Shown here piece by piece: positions 1 to 5,613 of a DNA stretch of 5,731 nucleotides (position 1 is its first letter; each line of letters starts with the position of its first letter). The notes beneath the pieces are model-generated. The model did no database searches. It was not told the DNA's origin and saw only the letters and a list, made by a program, of their open reading frames with translations. This DNA is from Candidatus Hydrogenedentota bacterium. Lineage in GTDB: Bacteria; Hydrogenedentota; Hydrogenedentia; Hydrogenedentiales; CAITNO01. Position numbers and translations under genes: made by a program. The DNA lies in contig CAIXUF010000568.1 of NCBI GenBank assembly GCA_903922535.1, positions 1-5,731 on the forward strand, in the 5' to 3' direction.

Positions 1-1990
1 CCTCGCAGTCGTTGCCCGTCACCGCCCCGTAGATGAAGTTGAACCAGGGCACCTGCTCGATGCGCTCTATCTCCCAACTGCGCTCCAGACTGCGCCGGTA
101 CACGCCGCGCCAATAGCTGTCCTTTTCGAGCGGAAGAAGCGTGTAGTAGCAGTAGAAGGCCAGCCGGTCGTCGGAGTGCATGATGGCCATTGGCGGGAAG
201 ACCAGCTTCTGAACCACAATCTTGTCCCCATAACCCTCCCCAATGAGCTTGTTGTAGGCGTCCAGATACTTCTGGTTGTGTGTGATGGCGTGGGTGACCC
301 GGAGAAAACTAAATGCCTCCATGCCGTTCAGGCCGCGGGCGTAGTTCCCCTGTCCGGCGAAATACTCCGGGTCCCACCGACCCCAGGCCGTGGGCTTGCC
401 GTCCACATCGCACAGCGTCCAGCCGTGGTCGATGATGTGGTCCATGATGCGCGACACATGCTCGGCGACCTGCTCCTTGCCCTTCTGGTCCGCGACGAGC
501 GAGTAATATATCCACGCGTAATAAAACTGCGCGTCGATTTCGTCGCTGGAGGTGTCGCCCTTCCATTCCCACAGGCCGTCCGCCGTCGGGTTCCATTCCG
601 CCGGATGGTGGCCCGATCCTGTCTGCACTTTGTAGCCGGTCTCGCCGACCGCCCAGATGGACCGGGCCGGGAATCCGGGAATCCCGGTGATTTCCTTGGA
701 CCATTTCATCGCGTTGAACCCGTCCACGGCGTTCTGCCGCGCCTTTGGGTCTCCCGTGACGGCATACTCGAAGGCCTGCGCCGCCCAGTAGTGCGTGCTC
801 CAGCCCACATCGTTGTCGCTCACCTGCCGCGTCCAGGAATGCGTTACCGGGTCTTTCATGAGAATGTGGATGAAGGCGCCCCGTTTCTGGCCCCACTCGT
901 CCAGGTGGCGCTCGTAATAGTCCGCCTTCTTGAGCAGGGTGTAGGGTTCGTAGTCGATGACGCCGATGCCCTTGTCCGTCGCAATGTAGACGCTGCGGCC
1001 TGCGCAGGCAATCGCGTTGACCCGCTCGTCGGGCAGCCAGCGGGACGAGTCGAAGTACTGGAACTCGCCGTTGACGCAGCGCAGGGCCCCTTTGGTCGTG
1101 CCCGCCCAGTAATCGCGGTCAAACCCTTTCTCCAGACAGGTGATTTCATTGAAGGGCAGCCCGTCAAAGCCGAGAATGGAGGTGGCGGCTGTGCCGCGGA
1201 TGACCCCCAGTCCGATGTGCGTGCCAACAATGAGCCGGTCGCCCAGGGAAATCATGTCGCGCAGGTCCTTGGATGGGAGCGAACCAAACTCGGTCACGTC
1301 CTGCCGTTGCGACACGAAACGCAGGCCGTCAAAGAGGAACACCCGGTCAAAGCCCATGCAATAGACCGTGTCCGCATGGCAGGCCAGGCTGTGAATGGGG
1401 CCGATGTCGGGGTCTTCCGCCGACCATGCATCCAGTTTCCCGCCCAGCCAGCGATACAGACGGTTGTCCTTGGCGGCAATCACGTCGCCGTTGAAAGTGC
1501 ACACGTCGGAGAATTCCCCCTCCGCCACCTTGGTCCAGACGCCTTCCGAGAAGCGGTGTAGTCCGGTCTTGGTCATGACCCAGAGCGCGTTGCCGAGAGT
1601 ACGCATCCGCTGCACATACTCGTGCGGCCCCTCCACCACCTCTTCCAGGCAACCGTCGGTGAGGCGTATGACGCCATTGCCGAAACCGGCATAAACTTGG
1701 TCGCCCAAGACCCCGATGGCGAACACCGGCCGGTCCGAGGAAACCTGCCTTCCCGACTCTTGGAGGTATACCTCGTCCTTTACGGGCGTCCATTGCGCGC
1801 CGCCTGCCCCATGGCCGGGGACGGCATGTACCGCAGGCGTCCCGCCTGCCTCGCCGCCGGGGACGGTCGCCGCCGGCAGGGCAGGCGGGACGCCTGCGGT
1901 ACGGTCGGCGGCTGGCGCGGCAAAGGCGGACAGGGACATGGCGAGGACGGCGAACAGGAGCATGGGGGCAGGGGACACGGACACGGTCAT
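1..1990 (-). CDS. Exported beta-propeller protein with C-terminal alpha-helical (toroid-like) domain, C-terminus outside window
   Basis: The frame is open for 663 codons from ATG at 1990 to the left edge; the stop lies outside the window. Residues 1-24 form a signal peptide (hydrophobic MLLFAVLAMSLSAFA, cleavage near A24/A25), so the protein is exported. Residues 30-55 are low-complexity and encoded by an inverted repeat. Residues 88-345 contain recurring short beta-strand units such as VYAGFGNGVIRL, LWVMTKTGLHRF and VYIATDKGIGVI, typical of two-component-regulator-propeller or WD-like blades. From about 357 the sequence is helix-rich with many aromatics (HYWAAQAFEYAVTGD, FYYAWIYYSLVAD, DVDGKPTAWGRWDPEYF), resembling six-hairpin alpha/alpha toroids seen in secreted glycan-active proteins. 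No catalytic site can be assigned, so the function is unknown. An in-frame ATG at 2023 would add MRHFQPQGSPP and a positive charge, but 1990 has the better ribosome site. The gene is divergent from the downstream plus-strand gene. Confidence 0.85.
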   Translation of the reverse strand, partial: MTVSVSPAPMLLFAVLAMSLSAFAAPAADRTAGVPPALPAATVPGGEAGGTPAVHAVPGHGAGGAQWTPVKDEVYLQESGRQVSSDRPVFAIGVLGDQVYAGFGNGVIRLTDGCLEEVVEGPHEYVQRMRTLGNALWVMTKTGLHRFSEGVWTKVAEGEFSDVCTFNGDVIAAKDNRLYRWLGGKLDAWSAEDPDIGPIHSLACHADTVYCMGFDRVFLFDGLRFVSQRQDVTEFGSLPSKDLRDMISLGDRLIVGTHIGLGVIRGTAATSILGFDGLPFNEITCLEKGFDRDYWAGTTKGALRCVNGEFQYFDSSRWLPDERVNAIACAGRSVYIATDKGIGVIDYEPYTLLKKADYYERHLDEWGQKRGAFIHILMKDPVTHSWTRQVSDNDVGWSTHYWAAQAFEYAVTGDPKARQNAVDGFNAMKWSKEITGIPGFPARSIWAVGETGYKVQTGSGHHPAEWNPTADGLWEWKGDTSSDEIDAQFYYAWIYYSLVADQKGKEQVAEHVSRIMDHIIDHGWTLCDVDGKPTAWGRWDPEYFAGQGNYARGLNGMEAFSFLRVTHAITHNQKYLDAYNKLIGEGYGDKIVVQKLVFPPMAIMHSDDRLAFYCYYTLLPLEKDSYWRGVYRRSLERSWEIERIEQVPWFNFIYGAVTGNDCE
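1828..1902. repeat. REPIN-like inverted repeat inside the minus-strand CDS
   Basis: Two perfectly complementary 23-nt arms (1828-1850 and 1880-1902) flank a 29-nt spacer. Each arm is itself a palindrome: GCAGGCG, three bases, CGCCTGC (7-bp stem, 3-nt loop), followed by CGGTAC at its outer edge. A pair of inverted short hairpins with a conserved flanking tag is the architecture of REP doublets (REPIN/BIME). The spacer has a 10-bp direct repeat TCGCCGCCGG at 1851-1860 and 1867-1876. The element is 75 bp, so it keeps the reading frame and encodes about 25 Ala/Gly/Pro-rich residues after the signal peptide. This is the only copy I find in the window. No RAYT transposase is visible. Confidence 0.75.
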
Positions 1991-1997
1991 TGGGGGG

Positions 1998-2004
1998 CTT
2001 CCTT
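1998..2004 (-). promoter_or_regulatory. Ribosome binding site of the propeller-protein gene
   Basis: On the minus strand AAGGAAG lies 7 nt before ATG at 1990, a good Shine-Dalgarno match and spacing. It decides the start in favour of 1990 over the in-frame ATG at 2023, which has no comparable purine-rich site. Upstream on the minus strand, around 2034-2047, is a small GC hairpin (CCCCG/CGGGG). I could not find a convincing promoter for this gene. Confidence 0.65.
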
Positions 2005-2117
2005 GGGGTTGGAAGTGGCGCATACAGCCGAAACCCCGCCGCCGGGGCTTCTCCGGGAAGGACCACCGCTGTCCGGCGATGGTTTCATTCCCGAGCGCAT
2101 GGCATGGGCGTCCCACC

Positions 2118-2139
2118 CGAATTTTTCGTTCGCGATTCG
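2118..2139. promoter_or_regulatory. Short inverted repeat upstream of the -35 box, possible operator
   Basis: CGAAT at 2118-2122 and ATTCG at 2135-2139 form an inverted repeat with a 12-nt centre that contains further TTCG steps. It ends 11 bp before the -35 box of the plus-strand promoter, in a relatively AT-rich stretch of a GC-rich region. Position and symmetry fit a regulator site or UP-like element, but 5-bp arms can arise by chance and the second paralog lacks an obvious counterpart. Confidence 0.2.
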
Positions 2140-2150
2140 TTTGCGGGGTC

Positions 2151-2179
2151 TTGACCTCCATTCGGTTCCATCGTATACT
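2151..2179 (+). promoter_or_regulatory. Sigma-70-type promoter of the first Ig/FGE-like gene
   Basis: TTGACC (2151-2156) and TATACT (2174-2179) are separated by 17 nt, close to the sigma-70 consensus with ideal spacing. Transcription would start near 2186, giving a leader of about 97 nt before ATG at 2283. The promoter core and leader align with those of the second paralog at 4045-4179, so conservation across the duplication supports the call. Confidence 0.7.
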
Positions 2180-2267
2180 GGCCACAGATACGCAGCGGAG
2201 TTTTCTCTCGACTGGGTGTCGGGGGAAAGGTGTCTTCGCGCCAAGATGTGCCGACGGGCGGTTCAAC

Positions 2268-2274
2268 AGAGGAG
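2268..2274 (+). promoter_or_regulatory. Ribosome binding site of the first Ig/FGE-like gene
   Basis: AGAGGAG lies 8 nt before ATG at 2283. The same arrangement (AAGAGGAG, 8 nt, ATGAAC) occurs at the second paralog, and in both cases the ATG directly begins a signal peptide. This fixes the start although the frame is open far upstream. A GTG at 2274 is in frame but overlaps the ribosome site. Confidence 0.75.
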
Positions 2275-2282
2275 TGAGCGCG

Positions 2283-3683
2283 ATGAACAGAACGTTGTGG
2301 GGTTTGGATCTTGTGTTCGTTGCTTTTGGCATGGTGCTTGCAGGATTGCCGCAGGCGGTCGCTTATGCGGCGGACACCATGCCACCGACGGGCACGATTG
2401 TCATCAACGACAACCATTCCGCTACAAACACGCCCAACGTCACGCTAACGCTGACTTGGGACGACGGTGTCGACGGTTCGGGTGTGTCGCGGATGCGTTT
2501 CAGCGATGACGGCGCGCATTGGACGGCCTGGGAGCCGCCAGTGGCCACACGCGCGTACACGCTGCCGCCCGGCGCGGATGGCTACAGGACGGTGCGGGTC
2601 CAGTACCTTGATCGGGCCAACAACCGCTCAGCAGTATACAATGACTTTATCCGTTTGGACACCACGCCGCCGACGGGCGCTGTCATAATCAACGGTGGTG
2701 CGGCGGCGACGACCAGCCCGACCGTTTCGCTGGGGCTGAACTGGTCGGACGGCGCGGGTGTCGGCGTGACGCGGATGCGTTTCAGCGATGACGGCGCGCA
2801 TTGGACGGCTTGGGAGCCGCCAGCGGCCACACGTGCGTACACGCTGCCGGCGGGGTTGGGCCACCACACCGTGCGCGTTCAGTACCTTGACGGCGCGGGC
2901 AACCGCTCCGCCGTGTGCGACGACTATATCAAACTGGTGGCACCCACCGAGGCGACGGTACTGTTGCCCGGCGACGTGCCGCTGGTGATGGTGTGGATAC
3001 AGGGCGGGACCTTTATGATGGGCCGAATCCCGGGCGAGCAGGACAGCTACCCCAGCGAAGACCCGCAGCATTCGGTGACACTGGGCGGGTTCTGGATGGC
3101 CAAGTCTGAACTGACCAAGCGGCAGTGGACGGCGGTGATGAACACGACGCCGTGGAGTGGGCAATTATATGTGCTTGCGGATTTGGACAGCCCGGCGGAG
3201 TTTGTGTCTTGGAGCGATGCGCAGTCGTTCCTGACGGCAGTGAACAGTTGCACGGGCAAGACCTTCCGATTGCCCTCTGAGGCGCAGTGGGAGTATGCGT
3301 GCCGCGGCGGCACGCCGACCCGGTTCTACTGGGGTGACGACCCCGGCCACACGGATATTGGAAACTATGAGTGGTACTTTGACAATTGCTCAGGCGAACA
3401 ATACACGCATGTGGTGGGTGCCAAGAGGGCGAATCCCTTTGGCTTGCACGACATGGGCGGGAACGCGGAGGAGTGGTGCGAGGATGACTGGCACAGCAAC
3501 TATGTGGGGGCGCCCACGGGTGGCCAGGCGTGGGTGGATAGTCCTCGGGGTTCCTACCGGATGGCTCGCGGCGGTTGCTGGCACTACCTCGCCGAAGGCA
3601 GCCGTTCGGCCGTGCGCGCAAGCCACGCCTCCCCGGACGACCTGGGCAACGCCCTCGGGTTTCGCGTTGTGCGGACTCCGTAA
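2283..3683 (+). CDS. Exported protein with two Ig-like repeats and a C-terminal FGE-sulfatase-like domain (paralog 1)
   Basis: This 466-residue protein begins with a signal peptide (residues 1-29, ending AVAYA/AD), so it should be exported through Sec. Two Ig-like beta-sandwich repeats follow (about 31-125 and 126-219), each opening with DTxPPTG and containing MRFSDDGAHWTAWEPP and TVRVQYLD. Residues 232-464 are an FGE-sulfatase (SUMF1/PvdO-type) domain: VPLVMVWIQGGTFMMG (232-247), HSVTL..FWMAKSELTKRQW, FRLPSEAQWEYACRGG, GLHDMGGNAEEWCED and a terminal RGGCW...SRSAVR...GFRV. In true FGEs two cysteines follow the RGGS motif; here the corresponding positions are Y435 and S440, and a cysteine (C432) replaces the serine. 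Formylglycine synthesis is therefore unlikely, and no sulfatase is nearby. A structural or ligand-binding role in this C-type-lectin-like fold is more plausible; the function is inferred only. No sortase, PEP-CTERM or membrane anchor is seen at the C-terminus. Confidence 0.92.
   Translation: MNRTLWGLDLVFVAFGMVLAGLPQAVAYAADTMPPTGTIVINDNHSATNTPNVTLTLTWDDGVDGSGVSRMRFSDDGAHWTAWEPPVATRAYTLPPGADGYRTVRVQYLDRANNRSAVYNDFIRLDTTPPTGAVIINGGAAATTSPTVSLGLNWSDGAGVGVTRMRFSDDGAHWTAWEPPAATRAYTLPAGLGHHTVRVQYLDGAGNRSAVCDDYIKLVAPTEATVLLPGDVPLVMVWIQGGTFMMGRIPGEQDSYPSEDPQHSVTLGGFWMAKSELTKRQWTAVMNTTPWSGQLYVLADLDSPAEFVSWSDAQSFLTAVNSCTGKTFRLPSEAQWEYACRGGTPTRFYWGDDPGHTDIGNYEWYFDNCSGEQYTHVVGAKRANPFGLHDMGGNAEEWCEDDWHSNYVGAPTGGQAWVDSPRGSYRMARGGCWHYLAEGSRSAVRASHASPDDLGNALGFRVVRTP
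2373..2939 (+). repeat. Tandem pair of Ig-like repeats in paralog 1
   Basis: Two consecutive units of 95 and 94 codons (2373-2657 and 2658-2939) encode the same domain. Within them, 79 bp at 2489-2567 and 2771-2849 match at 76 of 79 positions with an offset of 282 bp (94 codons), while the flanking parts of the units are clearly more divergent. The near-identical block encodes RMRFSDDGAHWTAWEPP and the following ATRAYTLP. Confidence 0.85.
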
Positions 3684-3734
3684 TTCTGGGCGCTGTGGTC
3701 CTGTTGTCCTTTGCTCTGTATCCCTTTACGCTCT

Positions 3735-3773
3735 CCGATCCCGCGCTTCGCACGGGGTCGGTCCTTTTCTGTT
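3735..3773 (+). terminator. Intrinsic terminator after paralog 1
   Basis: A 12-bp stem pairs 3735-3746 with 3750-3761 around a TTC loop, with one C-A mismatch and one T-G wobble. It is followed directly by the T-rich tail TCCTTTTCTGTTT. It starts 51 nt after the stop at 3683, as expected for a rho-independent terminator. It separates the two paralogs and fits the second having its own promoter. Confidence 0.6.
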
Positions 3774-3789
3774 TACTTGTGCCGGTTCA

Positions 3790-3836
3790 CCCTGCGCTTT
3801 TGCGCAGGGATGCCATATCGCCGCCCTCCCGGCGGC
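3790..3836. other. Two GC-rich hairpins downstream of the terminator
   Basis: A perfect 8-bp stem CCCTGCGC/GCGCAGGG with a TTTT loop spans 3790-3809. A second hairpin GCCGCC/GGCGGC with a 5-nt loop spans 3820-3836. Neither is followed by a clear T-run. They may reinforce termination, protect the transcript end or be repeat remnants. No gene is recognisable over 3684-3885. Confidence 0.4.
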
Positions 3837-3885
3837 CTTGTGTCCCGTTTCTTCCCCATGCGTCCGCGCGGAAGACAAGCGCACT

Positions 3886-3993
3886 GTGAAGTGTCCGAAA
3901 TGCGTGCATGAGAACCCGCCGGGACGGAACCATTGCCAGAAATGCCATTTGCCGGCGGCGGCGCTCGTGAACTCCCCCAAGTGCGACCTGCGG
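3886..3993 (+). pseudogene. Zinc-ribbon N-terminus remnant (or short ORF) between the paralogs
   Basis: From GTG at 3886 the sequence encodes VKCPKCVHENPPGRNHCQKC and continues to a further PKC near residue 33. The CxxC-x10-CxxC pattern with KCPKC..ENPPG closely resembles the N-terminal zinc ribbon found on many bacterial regulatory and multidomain proteins. A weak GGAAG lies 11 nt upstream. After about residue 36 the similarity to any fold I recognise ends. The frame has no stop and runs into the second paralog at 4180, but that gene has its own promoter, ribosome site and signal peptide, so a 562-residue fusion is unlikely. I read it as the surviving start of a gene interrupted by the arrival of the second paralog; a functional small zinc-ribbon ORF cannot be excluded. 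Confidence 0.4.
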
Positions 3994-4044
3994 GGGAACG
4001 TGTTGCACCTTTTCTTGGCTGCGCCTGCACCTGTCTGCATCTGT

Positions 4045-4074
4045 TTGCCCCTCCGTTCGCCCCGGTTATATACT
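4045..4074 (+). promoter_or_regulatory. Sigma-70-type promoter of the second Ig/FGE-like gene
   Basis: TTGCCC (4045-4050) and TATACT (4069-4074) are separated by 18 nt. The core and the adjacent GG match the promoter of paralog 1, and the -10 box lies 111 nt before the ATG compared with 109 nt there. The -35 is weaker (TTGCCC against TTGACC). Confidence 0.6.
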
Positions 4075-4163
4075 GGGCTTTGGCACGTGAGCGGGTATTT
4101 CCCCCGGCCGGGTGCATGGGAGAAGCAGGTTCACGCGAATCACGCGCTGACGGATGGCTCAAT

Positions 4164-4171
4164 AAGAGGAG
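4164..4171 (+). promoter_or_regulatory. Ribosome binding site of the second Ig/FGE-like gene
   Basis: AAGAGGAG lies 8 nt before ATG at 4180, matching the arrangement in paralog 1. It decides the start within a frame that is open well upstream. Confidence 0.75.
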
Positions 4172-4179
4172 TGCGCGCG

Positions 4180-5574
4180 ATGAACGCAGGGTCATGGGTT
4201 CCCGGGCTATTCTTGGTGGCATTCAGTCTGGCGCTTGGGGGGCTGCCGCAGCCGGCGGCCCGGGCGGCGGACACCACGGCGCCGACGGGCACCATCGTCA
4301 TCAACAACAACCGCAGCGCGACAAACACGCCCAATGCCACGCTGGCGCTGACTTGGACGGACGGGGTCGGCGGTTCTGGCGTGTCGCGCATGCGCTTCAG
4401 CGATGACGGCGCGCATTGGTCCGCCTGGGAAGTGCTGTCGGCCACACGCGCCTACACGCTCCCCAGCGGCGACGGTCACAAGACGGTGCGCGTGCAATAC
4501 CTCGACAAGGCCAACAACCGCTCGGCCACGTACAGCGACTTCATCCTGCTGGACACCGCAGTGCCGACGGGTTCCATCGTTGTCAACAGCGGCATGGCCG
4601 CCACGGCCACCACCTCGGTCACGCTTGGGCTGGGCTGGTCGGACGGCGCGGGCGCCGGGGTGTCGCGGGTGCGTTTCAGCGACGACGGCGCGCATTGGAC
4701 GGCATGGATGCCGCCGCAGGCCGAAGTCCCCCACACGCTGGCGGGGCCTGCCGGGTATAACACGGTCCGTGTGCAGTACCAGGACGGCGCGGGCAACTAT
4801 TCTTCCGTGTACAGCGACTACATCAAGCTCGTTCCCGACGCCGAGGAGACGGTGATGCTGGCTGGCGGCGTGCCCCTCGTGATGGTGTGGGTGCCCGGCG
4901 GGACCTTCACCATGGGCAGCCCGGAGTCGGAGCAGAACCGGTATGTCGATGAAGGGCCGCAGCACGCCGTGACACTGAACGGTTTCTGGGTGGGCAAGTA
5001 CGAGTTGACCAAGCGGCAGTGGGTGGCGGTGATGGGGACGACCCCCTGGGCCGGGCAGGACTACGTGCTGGACAACTTGGACAGCCCGGCGCAATGCGTG
5101 TCCTGGCAGGATGCACACTTGTTCACCGCGGCGTTGAACAGCTCCACCGGCAAGACCTTCCGCCTGCCCTCCGAGTCGGAGTGGGAGTATGCATGCCGCA
5201 GGGGCACGCCCACCCGATTCTACTGGGGCGATGATTTGAACGATCTTCTGATTGGCTACTATGCGTGGTGGAACACAAACGCATATAGAACCGACCAGCA
5301 GTATCCGCGCGTGGCGGGCCAGAAGTGGGCGAACGGCTTTGACTTGTGCGACATGAGCGGGAACGTGTCGGAATGGTGCGAGGACTACTATCAGAACAGC
5401 TACGGGGGCACGCCGACAGACGGCAGCGCGTCGTTGTCGCCGGAAAGCGCGTATCGCGTGTATCGGGGTGGCGACTGGAGCAGCTTCAGTCCCGACTGCC
5501 GGTCGGCAGCCCGCCACTACAACTACCCGTCCACCGTTTCCAGCAACATCGGAATCCGCCTGGCCAGGTCTTAG
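4180..5574 (+). CDS. Exported protein with two Ig-like repeats and a C-terminal FGE-sulfatase-like domain (paralog 2)
   Basis: This 464-residue paralog of the gene at 2283-3683 has the same layout: signal peptide (1-29, ending AARA/AD), Ig-like repeats at about 31-124 and 125-218, and an FGE-sulfatase-like domain at about 231-463. Repeat 1 matches the paralog's repeat 1 at 75 of 94 aligned residues by hand count. Domain motifs include VPLVMVWVPGGTFTMGSPES, HAVTLNGFWVGKYELTKRQW, FRLPSESEWEYACRRG, DLCDMSGNVSEWCEDYY and YRGGDWSSFSPDCRSAAR. Compared with catalytic FGEs the first active-site cysteine is S435, while the second is kept as C440; the usual RGGS serine is D432. Formylglycine formation is therefore unlikely, and a structural or binding role outside the cytoplasm is inferred. 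It appears to be an independent transcription unit rather than part of an operon with paralog 1. No C-terminal anchor is visible and no clear terminator follows. Confidence 0.92.
   Translation: MNAGSWVPGLFLVAFSLALGGLPQPAARAADTTAPTGTIVINNNRSATNTPNATLALTWTDGVGGSGVSRMRFSDDGAHWSAWEVLSATRAYTLPSGDGHKTVRVQYLDKANNRSATYSDFILLDTAVPTGSIVVNSGMAATATTSVTLGLGWSDGAGAGVSRVRFSDDGAHWTAWMPPQAEVPHTLAGPAGYNTVRVQYQDGAGNYSSVYSDYIKLVPDAEETVMLAGGVPLVMVWVPGGTFTMGSPESEQNRYVDEGPQHAVTLNGFWVGKYELTKRQWVAVMGTTPWAGQDYVLDNLDSPAQCVSWQDAHLFTAALNSSTGKTFRLPSESEWEYACRRGTPTRFYWGDDLNDLLIGYYAWWNTNAYRTDQQYPRVAGQKWANGFDLCDMSGNVSEWCEDYYQNSYGGTPTDGSASLSPESAYRVYRGGDWSSFSPDCRSAARHYNYPSTVSSNIGIRLARS
4270..4833 (+). repeat. Tandem pair of Ig-like repeats in paralog 2
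   Basis: Two 94-codon units (4270-4551 and 4552-4833) encode the same Ig-like domain as in paralog 1. The core RFSDDGAHW is shared by both, but the segment after it differs (SAWEVLSATRAYTLP against TAWMPPQAEVPHTLA), unlike the near-identical core in paralog 1. Confidence 0.8.
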
Positions 5575-5590
5575 CGTCCGGTTTCCTCCT

Positions 5591-5613
5591 CAGGGCAATC
5601 GCATTAAATTAAG
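5591..5613. mobile_element. Possible insertion sequence end
   Basis: An unusually AT-rich stretch beginning CAGGGCAATCGCATTAA appears 17 bp after the stop of paralog 2 and differs in composition from its surroundings. It reminds me of terminal inverted repeats of ISAs1-type elements, but this is from memory only. No transposase or partner repeat is visible, and the window ends 118 bp later. The remaining bases to 5731 show a CCTGACC direct repeat (5624-5640 region) and nothing else I can support. Confidence 0.15.

Noticed and set aside
176..1561. A 461-codon open frame on the plus strand
   Set aside because: It is antisense to the propeller gene, whose minus-strand frame has a signal peptide, ribosome site and coherent protein motifs. 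High GC content keeps the opposite strand open; the translated product resembles no protein family.
1716..2282. An upstream extension of paralog 1 in the same frame
   Set aside because: It would cover the divergent promoter region and the start of the propeller gene, and would bury the signal peptide. The RBS and ATG at 2283 are conserved with paralog 2.
2341..2370. CCGCAGGCGG as a second copy of the REP arm
   Set aside because: Only about 9 bases match and they lie in the conserved signal-peptide coding segment (LPQAV), with no palindrome.
3295..4179. An upstream extension of paralog 2 in the same frame
   Set aside because: The first part is the shifted frame of paralog 1 and the rest crosses a terminator and a promoter. 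Only the zinc-ribbon segment looks coding and is listed separately.
4207..5517. A 436-codon open frame on the minus strand
   Set aside because: It is antisense to paralog 2 and its product is a His/Arg/Val-rich shadow with no recognisable motif or ribosome site.
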